From Enteroscipio rubneri (lineage in GTDB: Bacteria > Actinomycetota > Coriobacteriia > Coriobacteriales > Eggerthellaceae): a DNA stretch of 64,000 bases. The DNA lies in assembly GCF_002899715.1 (NCBI RefSeq), contig NZ_PPEK01000001.1, positions 558,001-622,000 on the forward strand, given 5' to 3'. Both the position numbers and the translations under genes were made by a program. The notes beneath the pieces were generated by a model. That model was given only the letters and a program-made list of their open reading frames with translations. It was not told the origin of the DNA and made no database searches. Position 1 is the first letter of the stretch. Each line of letters starts with the position of its first letter. Below, piece by piece: positions 55,010-64,000 of this stretch.

Positions 55010-55645
55010 ATGTGGGGCGATCGCGTCCGGTTGATCGACCATCCGATGGTGCAGCACAAGCTGTCCATCTTGCGCGACAAGGCCACACCCTCCAAACAGT
55101 TCCGCGAACTCGTTCGCGAGCTCGCGCTGTTCGAGGGCTACGAGGCCATGCGCGATCTGCCTCTTTCTGAGGTGGATGTCGAGACGCCGCTCGCGCCTGC
55201 GACGTGCCGTCGCGTTGCCAAACAGGTCGCCGTCGTGCCTATCCTGCGCGCGGGCCTTGGCATGGTGGACGGCGTGCTTGACCTCGTTCCCGCTGCGCGC
55301 GTGGGGCATCTTGGCATGTACCGAGACGAAACGACGCACCGCCCCGTCGCGTACTATGCCAAACTGCCCGATGATATTGCCGAGCGAGTCGTCATCGTGG
55401 TCGATCCTATGCTCGCAACGGGTGGTTCGGCGGCGGCTGCTATCGCCTACCTGCGAGAGCAGGGCGTGGCGGGTGTCGTGAGACTGATGGTGATCGTCGC
55501 GGCTCCGCAGGGCGTCGAGGCCGTGCTTGCCTCCGATCCCGATGTGGAGATCTACGCCTGCGCCATCGACGAGCGGCTCGATGAGAACGCCTACATACTT
55601 CCCGGCTTGGGCGACGCCGGCGATCGCATCTTCGGTACCGAGTAG
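55010..55645 (+). CDS. upp: Uracil phosphoribosyltransferase
   Basis: 211 residues. Salvages uracil with PRPP to UMP. The PRPP loop is [40 protein letters not shown] and LGMYRDE are family segments, and the end [12 protein letters not shown] binds uracil. It starts one base after the glyA stop with no ribosome site of its own, so it depends on coupling. Confidence 0.95.
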   Translation: MWGDRVRLIDHPMVQHKLSILRDKATPSKQFRELVRELALFEGYEAMRDLPLSEVDVETPLAPATCRRVAKQVAVVPILRAGLGMVDGVLDLVPAARVGHLGMYRDETTHRPVAYYAKLPDDIAERVVIVVDPMLATGGSAAAAIAYLREQGVAGVVRLMVIVAAPQGVEAVLASDPDVEIYACAIDERLDENAYILPGLGDAGDRIFGTE

Positions 55646-55656
55646 AGAGGGCTGCT

Positions 55657-56115
55657 ATGGAATCGTCCATTGAGCGACCCAGCTGGGACGAATACTTCAT
55701 GAAGCTGGCAACCGAAGTCGCCAGCCGTACGACCTGCCTGCGTCGGGCGGTGGGTGCCGTCATCGTCAAGGACCGGCGTATCCTAGCTACCGGCTACAAC
55801 GGTGTTCCGACGGGGCTCGCCCACTGCGCCGAGACAGGGTGCCTGCGTCAGCAGCTGGGCGTTCCGAGCGGGCAGCGCCACGAGATCTGCCGCGGACTGC
55901 ACGCCGAGCAGAATGCCATCATCCAGGCTGCGCGCTACGGCATCAACATCACGGGCGCCTCCATCTACATTACCACGCAGCCATGCGTGGTGTGCGCCAA
56001 AATGCTCATCAACGCCGGCATAGACGAGATTGTCTACCAGAATCCGTATCCTGACGAACTGGCCATGTCCATGTTGCGGGAAGCGGGTATGAAGATGCGC
56101 ATTTTCGATTCATGA
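55657..56115 (+). CDS. dCMP deaminase (ComEB-like)
   Basis: 152-residue zinc deaminase that makes dUMP from dCMP. Zinc/catalytic residues are H82 and E84 ([10 protein letters not shown]), C110 and C113 (QPCVVCAKM). An extra loop with [24 protein letters not shown] is typical of dCMP deaminase rather than cytidine deaminase. GGAATAC-type spacing is poor, but an AGAGAGG lies just before the ATG. Directly downstream of upp; pyrimidine salvage role fits. Confidence 0.9.
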   Translation: MESSIERPSWDEYFMKLATEVASRTTCLRRAVGAVIVKDRRILATGYNGVPTGLAHCAETGCLRQQLGVPSGQRHEICRGLHAEQNAIIQAARYGINITGASIYITTQPCVVCAKMLINAGIDEIVYQNPYPDELAMSMLREAGMKMRIFDS

Positions 56116-56352
56116 TCTGGTGAGACGATTAATCTATCGAATCCGTTCCATGCGCATGTGCTCGCATCAGCGGCAGGGCGGAAGCCTCGCTGAGCGACCG
56201 TTCGCGGCGCTTGTCGATCGTTCATGGTCGTTTACCCGGATTTTAGGCATTTCGTTTCCTTTTCGTAGACGAATTTGCATATTCTGTTAGTATGTGTTCC
56301 GGTCGAGGTCGGCCGGAGACGACATGCAGGCAGAGGATGAAGAAAGCGAGAT

Positions 56353-56649
56353 ATGGCTCTGGCTATTCTAATAGGGGCTGGTGCGGGCCTTCTCGGTTTC
56401 ATTCCGCTGTTCATCGCCTTGCGATTATCGCGCCGATCCGCGTCAGCGACGGCGCTCAATGCCGCGCTCTATGGTTTGGCGGGCGTATCTGTGTCCCTGG
56501 TCGTTCTGATTGTGGAGCTAATCGTGTGCGCGATTGTGGCACGCCCGCTCGTTCTTCCGTTCGGGATAGCCGAAATGCTTGCCCTCATCGTGTCTACGGC
56601 TGCGTACGTGGTGTACAAGAACGGTCTCGGCCCGCGCAAGAAACAGTAA
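56353..56649 (+). CDS. AtpI-like small membrane protein of the ATP synthase operon
   Basis: 98 residues with three hydrophobic helices: AILIGAGAGLLGFIPLFIAL, AALYGLAGVSVSLVVLIVEL and GIAEMLALIVSTAAYVVYKN. It stands just before atpB, where AtpI (a c-ring assembly chaperone) is encoded in most operons, but the sequence is not a close AtpI match, so the name rests on position. The 237-bp gap upstream (56116-56352) must hold the operon promoter; I see no clean -35/-10 pair. Confidence 0.65.
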   Translation: MALAILIGAGAGLLGFIPLFIALRLSRRSASATALNAALYGLAGVSVSLVVLIVELIVCAIVARPLVLPFGIAEMLALIVSTAAYVVYKNGLGPRKKQ

Positions 56650-56670
56650 CGGAAAGGTTGGAAATCCAGT

Positions 56671-57459
56671 ATGGGTGACGCGCTTAACACTTTCGTCGAG
56701 GAAGCTCAGCATCTGTCGAGCACATTCGAATCGGCAACCGTGTTCTCGATCGCCGGATGGGACATAAGCCAGTACACGCTGTACATGTTCTTCATCCTGG
56801 CCCTCGTCCTCCTGATCGTCCTGATCAGCGGAAAGAAGCTTCAGCTCATTCCCACCAACAAGTTCTTGAACACCGTTGAGTACGGCTACGAGTTCGTGCG
56901 CAACGGCATTGGCGCGGACGTCATCGGCCACGGATTCAAGAAGCACGTGCCGTTTTTGTGCACGCTGTTCTTCTTCATCCTGCTGGCCAACGTGGTCGGC
57001 CTCATTCCCGGCGCCAAGGCGGCCACCGGCACCATCAGCATCACGTGGGCGCTTGCGGCCATTTCGTTCGTATACTTCAACTTCTACGGACTCAAGCAGC
57101 TCGGGGTGTTCGGCTACATCAAGAGCCTCGTGCCGTCGGGCGTGCCGCTGGGCATGGTTCCCGTCATCTGGTTCCTCGAGTTCTTCTCGATGGTCATTCG
57201 CGTGCTCACGCTGGCTGTTCGACTGTACGGCAACATGTTGGCCGGCCACATGGTGCTCGCCGTGTTCTCGCTCGCCACGACGGTGTTCCTGCAGTTCGCC
57301 ATCTTCCAGATGGACTTCGTCACCGCGCTGCCCGCCGTCGCCTGGTTCATCCTGCTCATCCTCATGTATGCCCTCGAATGCCTGGTGGCGTTCCTGCAAG
57401 CCTACGTGTTCACCATCCTGTCCGCCTCGTACATCGGCATGGCGACCCATCCCCACTGA
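56671..57459 (+). CDS. atpB: F0F1 ATP synthase subunit a
   Basis: 262 residues, proton-channel subunit. FFSMVIRVLTLAVRLYGNML contains the essential Arg of helix 4 and the LRLFxNMxAGH-like pattern (AVRLYGNMLAGHMVLAVF). Early helices LYMFFILALVLLIVLISGKK and FLCTLFFFILLANVVGLIPG. Start at 56671 with GGAAAGG upstream. No signal peptide. Confidence 0.95.
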   Translation: MGDALNTFVEEAQHLSSTFESATVFSIAGWDISQYTLYMFFILALVLLIVLISGKKLQLIPTNKFLNTVEYGYEFVRNGIGADVIGHGFKKHVPFLCTLFFFILLANVVGLIPGAKAATGTISITWALAAISFVYFNFYGLKQLGVFGYIKSLVPSGVPLGMVPVIWFLEFFSMVIRVLTLAVRLYGNMLAGHMVLAVFSLATTVFLQFAIFQMDFVTALPAVAWFILLILMYALECLVAFLQAYVFTILSASYIGMATHPH

Positions 57460-57467
57460 TGAGGCGC

Positions 57468-57559
57468 GGCGGTCGCAAGGCCGCCGTTCATTTCGGTACT
57501 GCAGCTGGTACGTAATCTCAGCTGATAGGTATAAGCAAGGGTCCGGAGGAAGGCTCCGG
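57468..57559 (+). promoter_or_regulatory. Two hairpins in the atpB-atpE spacer
   Basis: Stem 1 pairs GGCGGTC (57468-57474) with GGCCGCC (57479-57485), loop GCAA. Stem 2 pairs CCGGAG (57543-57548) with CTCCGG (57554-57559). A consensus ribosome site (AAAGGAGGT) follows. Such spacers raise atpE output in other bacteria, where about ten c subunits are needed; here this is inferred. Confidence 0.5.
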
Positions 57560-57579
57560 GTTCGACAAAGGAGGTAATT

Positions 57580-57798
57580 GTGGACGTTACTATTGCGCTT
57601 GCTGCACTGAAGGTCGTCGGCTACGGCCTGGCCGCCATCGGCCCCGGCATCGGCATCGGTGTTGCAACGTACGGCCTGTGCGTTTCCGCTGCGCGCCAGC
57701 CCGAGATGAAGGGCACCCTCATGGGCTACTTCTTCATCGGCGCTGCCATGTCCGAGGCGCTGGCACTGCTCGGCTTGGTCCTCTTCTTCATCGGCTAG
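57580..57798 (+). CDS. atpE: F0F1 ATP synthase subunit c
   Basis: 72 residues from a GTG start at 57580 with AAAGGAGGT 5 nt upstream. Helix 1 GYGLAAIGPGIGIGVATYG, the RQP loop at 39-41, and helix 2 with the ion-binding Glu59 (GAAMSEALALLGL). The sodium-type pattern (Gln in helix 1, Glu-Ser/Thr in helix 2) is absent: Ile and Glu-Ala stand there instead, so protons are the likely coupling ion. Confidence 0.96.
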   Translation: MDVTIALAALKVVGYGLAAIGPGIGIGVATYGLCVSAARQPEMKGTLMGYFFIGAAMSEALALLGLVLFFIG

Positions 57799-57859
57799 CA
57801 CGATTCCTGGTACAAACCAACAGGTATTCCATCAGTACGAAGAAAAGGAGGGAAGCGAG

Positions 57860-58477
57860 TTGAACAGAAAAGCAAGTAGAATGGCTCGCGGCTTCGGCAG
57901 CTTTGCGTGCGCCGCTGCCGCCGTCACCGCCCTGTGCCCCACGCTGGCGTTCGCCAGCGAGGAATCCAGCGGCGGCATCAACGCCATCTTGCCGCAGATG
58001 GATGAATTCATCCCCATGCTCATCGCCTTCCTGATCCTTTGGTTCATCCTCGCGAAATTCGGCTGGCCGCTATTCAACGGCATGCTGGAGAAGCGCGAGC
58101 AGACCATCAAGGATTCCCTCGAGAAGTCCGAGCAGGCGCGTATCGAAAGCGAGCGGACGCTCGAGGAGTACAAGCGGCAGCTCGAGGAAGCGAAAAGCCA
58201 GGCTTCTCAGATCGTTGCCGAGGCGAAGCGCACCGGCGATGCGGCGAAAGCCGACATCACCGAGAAGGCCCAGATCGAAGCCGCTGCCATGATCGAGAAG
58301 GCGCGCGCCGCCATCGAGACGGAAAAGAAGGCGGCCATCGCCGAGCTGCAGGGCTCGGTAGCCGACACTTCGATCGCCGTCGCCTCCCGTCTCATCGGGG
58401 ACGACTTGAGCGACGAGGAGCATCGCAAGATCATTGAGCGCTACGTGAACGAGGCGGGTAGTTTCAATGCCAACTAA
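57860..58477 (+). CDS. atpF: F0F1 ATP synthase subunit b with signal-peptide-like leader
   Basis: 205 residues. Starts at a TTG (57860) with AAGGAGGGAAG upstream. Before the usual b-subunit helix (EFIPMLIAFLILWFILAKFG, about 49-68) there is an extra leader, RGFGSFACAAAAVTALCPTL followed by AFAS, that looks like a cleavable signal peptide (AFA-SE). The long coiled stalk (KREQTIKDSLEKSEQARIES onwards) follows. Overlaps atpH by 11 bp. Confidence 0.93.
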   Translation: MNRKASRMARGFGSFACAAAAVTALCPTLAFASEESSGGINAILPQMDEFIPMLIAFLILWFILAKFGWPLFNGMLEKREQTIKDSLEKSEQARIESERTLEEYKRQLEEAKSQASQIVAEAKRTGDAAKADITEKAQIEAAAMIEKARAAIETEKKAAIAELQGSVADTSIAVASRLIGDDLSDEEHRKIIERYVNEAGSFNAN

Positions 58478-59047
58478 TCGTCAGATTCGCAAGGAGAAGG
58501 TGGCGACGTATGCCGCCGCGCTGCTCGACGGAGCCTACGAACAAGGCGGCCAGGCTGCTGCGCTCGAGGTTCGCGACCAGCTTGAGCTCATAATACGCAT
58601 CGTTCGCACGCGAAGCGTCGAATTCTCCAATGCGTTGAAAGACAGCTCCTATACGCCCGAGCAGAGGGGGAGTCTTGCGCGCGCCGTGTTCGCCGACTCC
58701 AATCCGGTCCTTGTTGACATTCTGGCCGTCATGGCCGAGCGCAAGGATTTTGCGTTGCTGTCGCGCGTATGGGAAAGCTACGGAGAGCAGCTCGAGCGCA
58801 AGCTGAACGTCACGGTCGTCGACGTCGTCACCGTCGTCGAACTGGACGATCATCTGCGAGAGGTTATTACGAAGAAAACCGAGGCCGATCTGGGCACGAA
58901 GGTGGTGCTGCGCGAGCGCATCGACAAGTCCCTGATCGGCGGCATATTGATGAGTGCGGGCGGCAGGCGTATCGACGCCAGTGTCCTGTCGCAGTTGGAA
59001 AGCGCTCGCAACGTGCTCAAACTATCAACAGATGGAGGTGAATGCTA

Positions 59048-59048
<1 letters not shown>
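58467..59048 (+). CDS. atpH: F0F1 ATP synthase subunit delta
   Basis: 193 residues, links the stator stalk to the F1 head. [17 protein letters not shown] matches the N-terminal helix pattern, and [20 protein letters not shown] followed by [13 protein letters not shown] is the C-terminal signature. Starts inside atpF and ends over the atpA start. Confidence 0.93.
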
Positions 59049-60613
<1,565 letters not shown>

Positions 60614-60625
60614 GGCAGGTAGACT

Positions 60626-61531
60626 ATGCCCAACCTTCACGACATAGAACGGCGCATCAACTCCGTCACTTCGACGAAGCAGATTACGCGCACCATGCAG
60701 ATGGTGGCGGCAGCGAAGGTCCGTCGTGCCAATGAGCGCGTGCAGGCCGCGACGCCGTACGCCGACTCCATGGTTGAGATGCTGGCCAGCGTCGCCAAGC
60801 GTGTGGGTGGCACCGAGAACGCGCTGCTGCGCAAGCATGACGAGATCAAGAACGTGCTCGTGGTGGTCGTCACGTCGGACCGTGGGCTGGCGGGCGGTTT
60901 CAACAGCAACGTACTGCGCCACGTGAAGCGCCTCATGAGGAACAAGCAGGCGGAAGGCGCAAGCGTCCAGGTGGTGGCTTGCGGCAAAAAGGCTATCGGC
61001 CACTTCACGTACCGTAAGATGGATCCGGTTCTCTCGTTCGCGGACCTATCCGCCGATCCGACGGTGGATGAGGCTGCCGCCATCGCGGCGTTCGCTATCG
61101 ACGGGTACGTCAATGGGGATGTCGACGAGGTCATCGTGGTGTACAACCATGCAAAGAACCCCGTTGAGCAGGAGCTTTGCCAAGAAACCGTGCTGCCGGT
61201 CGACACCTCAACGCTCGAGAGCGAGCTTGCGGCCGACGATGTGCCCGCCGATGAGGAGCCGGTGCTCGAAGGCGATGTGATCTTCGAACCGGGGATCGAA
61301 GCCGTTCTCGATCGTCTGTTGCCCGCGTACGTGCGCACCATGCTATACCATGCGCTCATCGACTCGGCCGCCGCCGAGCAGGCCGCGCGTCGAAGCGCCA
61401 TGATGGCAGCGACCGACAACGCGACCGAGATGGTTGAATTGCTGACCAGATTGTATAACCGTGTACGCCAGGGCGCTATCACGACCGAGATATCGGAAAT
61501 CGTCGGTGGCGCTGCGGCTTTGGAGGATTAA
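60626..61531 (+). CDS. atpG: F0F1 ATP synthase subunit gamma
   Basis: 301 residues, rotor shaft. NLHDIERRINSVTSTKQITR and TMQMVAAAKVRRANERV at the start, TSDRGLAGGFNSNVLRHVKR in the middle and the end SAMMAATDNATEMVELLTRL then YNRVRQGAITTEISEIVGGA are the family pattern. atpD begins directly after its stop. Confidence 0.96.
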   Translation: MPNLHDIERRINSVTSTKQITRTMQMVAAAKVRRANERVQAATPYADSMVEMLASVAKRVGGTENALLRKHDEIKNVLVVVVTSDRGLAGGFNSNVLRHVKRLMRNKQAEGASVQVVACGKKAIGHFTYRKMDPVLSFADLSADPTVDEAAAIAAFAIDGYVNGDVDEVIVVYNHAKNPVEQELCQETVLPVDTSTLESELAADDVPADEEPVLEGDVIFEPGIEAVLDRLLPAYVRTMLYHALIDSAAAEQAARRSAMMAATDNATEMVELLTRLYNRVRQGAITTEISEIVGGAAALED

Positions 61532-62983
<1,452 letters not shown>

Positions 62984-62984
62984 C

Positions 62985-63392
62985 ATGGCTGGGTTCGTGT
63001 GCGACATCGTGACGCCGCGGGCGTTGCTCGTCTCGGAGGAGGTCGAGATCGTCGTCGTGCCCGGCGCTGAAGGCGAAATGGGCTTCTTGAAGGGCCATGC
63101 CTCGCTCGTGTCCGTGCTCGCCGATGGCGAGGCGCATGTCAAGAGTGCCGAGGACGGCGAGACGAAGCGTTACGCGCTGCAGGGCGGCTATGTGGAGGTG
63201 ACGGGCGACAAGGTCATCATTTTGGCCGATCGCGCTCTGCTGTCGTCCGACATCGACGTCGAGGCGGTGCGCCAGCAACTGGCCTCCATAGAAAGCAAAC
63301 TTGCCGACCTGTCCGACGAAGAAGCGCGCAAGACGACGCTCCCCGCCGACAAGGCGTGGTGCGACGCCCAGCTGAAAGTGGCAGCTGCTTAG
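62985..63392 (+). CDS. atpC: F0F1 ATP synthase subunit epsilon
   Basis: 135 residues. FVCDIVTPRALLVSEEVEIV and VVPGAEGEMGFLKGHASLVS form the N-terminal beta-sandwich; a short helical hairpin ends the protein (LSDEEARKTTLPADKAWCDA). Starts 1 bp after atpD. Last gene of the operon. Confidence 0.95.
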   Translation: MAGFVCDIVTPRALLVSEEVEIVVVPGAEGEMGFLKGHASLVSVLADGEAHVKSAEDGETKRYALQGGYVEVTGDKVIILADRALLSSDIDVEAVRQQLASIESKLADLSDEEARKTTLPADKAWCDAQLKVAAA

Positions 63393-63465
63393 CTGGAACA
63401 TGCCGGACGACGTGCGGCTTGAGGTCGCTTGGCAACGCAACGACTGAAAGTCAAGGCGTCCGAGA

Positions 63466-63503
63466 AACGAAGCAGAGCCCCCGCATGGGGGCTCTGCTTC
63501 GTT
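63466..63503 (+). terminator. Strong hairpin terminating the atp operon
   Basis: Perfect 17-bp stem (AACGAAGCAGAGCCCCC at 63466-63482, complement at 63487-63503) with the loop GCAT. It lies 73 bp after atpC. The rest of the gap 63393-63716 has no gene; TATCAT at 63634-63639 is a possible -10 for dnaE. Confidence 0.75.
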
Positions 63504-63716
63504 GTGCTGGGCTGCGGAGCCGACGAGTTTTTTGCGGACGTCGGTCCAAGCTGAAGGGTCTGCGGCATCCGGCCACGCGGCGCTTCCGCGCAAAAACCAT
63601 CGTTTGTTCGACTATCGGCTTCGCCGATGCTGGTATCATTGTATCGGCATCGTGGCACACCGCGTTCGCGCCAAAAACACAACCACGCGCATCCCAACCG
63701 ATTCGAGGCACAAGAT

Positions 63717-64000
63717 ATGGCATTCGTCCATCTGCATAACCATACCGAATACTCCCTGCTCGACGGGCATACACACATCTACGACATGGTGAAGCGAGCC
63801 GCCGAGCTCGATATGCCGGCTGTGGCCATATCCGACCACGGCGTGATGTCGGGCGTGCCGCAGCTGTGCGAGATGTGCGACAGGGTGGAGGAGGAGACGG
63901 GCAAGCGCGTGAAGCCCATCTACGGCTGCGAGGTGTACTTCACCACCGACGAAGAGCTGCGCAAGGATGTCAAACCCAAACTCTACCATCTGCTTCTGCT
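63717..64000 (+). CDS. dnaE: DNA polymerase III subunit alpha, N-terminal end (partial)
   Basis: The gene runs off the window after 94 codons. MAFVHLHNHTEYSLLDGHTH is the start of the PHP domain of DnaE; HLHNHTEYSLLDG carries the first metal-binding histidines, and MPAVAISDHGVMSGVPQLCE then IYGCEVYFT continue the PHP motifs. ATG at 63717, GAGG about 10 nt upstream. First 95 residues only, so PolC-type is excluded by the absence of OB and exonuclease parts before PHP. Confidence 0.93.
   Translation, partial: MAFVHLHNHTEYSLLDGHTHIYDMVKRAAELDMPAVAISDHGVMSGVPQLCEMCDRVEEETGKRVKPIYGCEVYFTTDEELRKDVKPKLYHLLL

Overview
The window is a dense, high-GC (roughly 60-65 %) bacterial chromosome segment. The gene content points to the class Coriobacteriia, most likely family Eggerthellaceae (Eggerthella/Gordonibacter-like gut anaerobes). 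Pointers are a Tat-exported FAD-dependent reductase lipoprotein next to a LysR regulator, a DUF6483 protein, a fused SecDF, ECF-type vitamin transporters with fused ATPases, and very large beta-helix surface proteins. The assignment is inferred from content, not proven. No rRNA, tRNA, CRISPR array, phage or transposase gene was recognised.

Layout. (1) 1-9.5 kb: end of a molybdate transporter (modB, modC), a 2000-residue repeat-built surface protein, and moaA-moaC for molybdenum cofactor. (2) 9.6-17.5 kb: an SDR dehydrogenase, a lipid kinase, an orphan Phd/YefM-like antitoxin, a Tat FAD reductase with its LysR regulator, a D-3-phosphoglycerate dehydrogenase, then a repeat-rich gap beside a DUF559-type nuclease-like gene with a leaderless promoter. 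(3) 17.9-32.7 kb: the widely conserved yebC / ruvCAB / queA-queH-tgt / secDF neighbourhood, interrupted by a membrane protein, a decayed surface-protein tail, a DUF6483 gene, a cold-shock gene, an MBL-fold hydrolase and a HAD hydrolase. yajC is absent between tgt and secDF. (4) 32.7-41.4 kb: an XRE repressor with a palindromic operator, two tandem flavin-nucleotide-oxidase-like genes, an FMN-riboswitch-controlled riboflavin ECF transporter (ribU, fused ecfAA, ecfT), and two AGCS sodium/amino-acid symporters that share a perfectly identical 155-bp block. (5) 41.4-50.6 kb: an intergenic repeat cluster, two overlapping FAD oxidoreductase genes, an alkyltransferase-like gene overlapping cobO, then a cobalamin-riboswitch-controlled operon (DUF4430 lipoprotein, EcfT, fused EcfAA, S component). 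The S-component reading frame continues without a stop into tsaC. (6) 50.6-64 kb: lipase, glpK, rpiB, glyA, upp, dCMP deaminase, the complete atpI-B-E-F-H-A-G-D-C ATP synthase operon, and the start of dnaE.

How it fits together. Several loci serve cofactor supply: molybdenum cofactor (mod, moa), flavin (FMN switch plus ECF) and cobalamin (B12 switch plus DUF4430/ECF, cobO). This suits an anaerobe that respires with molybdo- and flavoenzymes. The tsaC-rpiB-glyA-upp-deaminase-atp order resembles a gene order known from other Gram-positive bacteria; the B12 transporter cassette appears to have been placed directly against tsaC, giving one continuous reading frame. The points most worth a second look are that ECF-S/TsaC fusion, the riboswitch-DUF4430-ECF cassette, the 16.2-16.5 kb repeat complex next to the nuclease-like gene, the gene-conversion signature in the AGCS pair, and the 41.5-41.8 kb repeat family.
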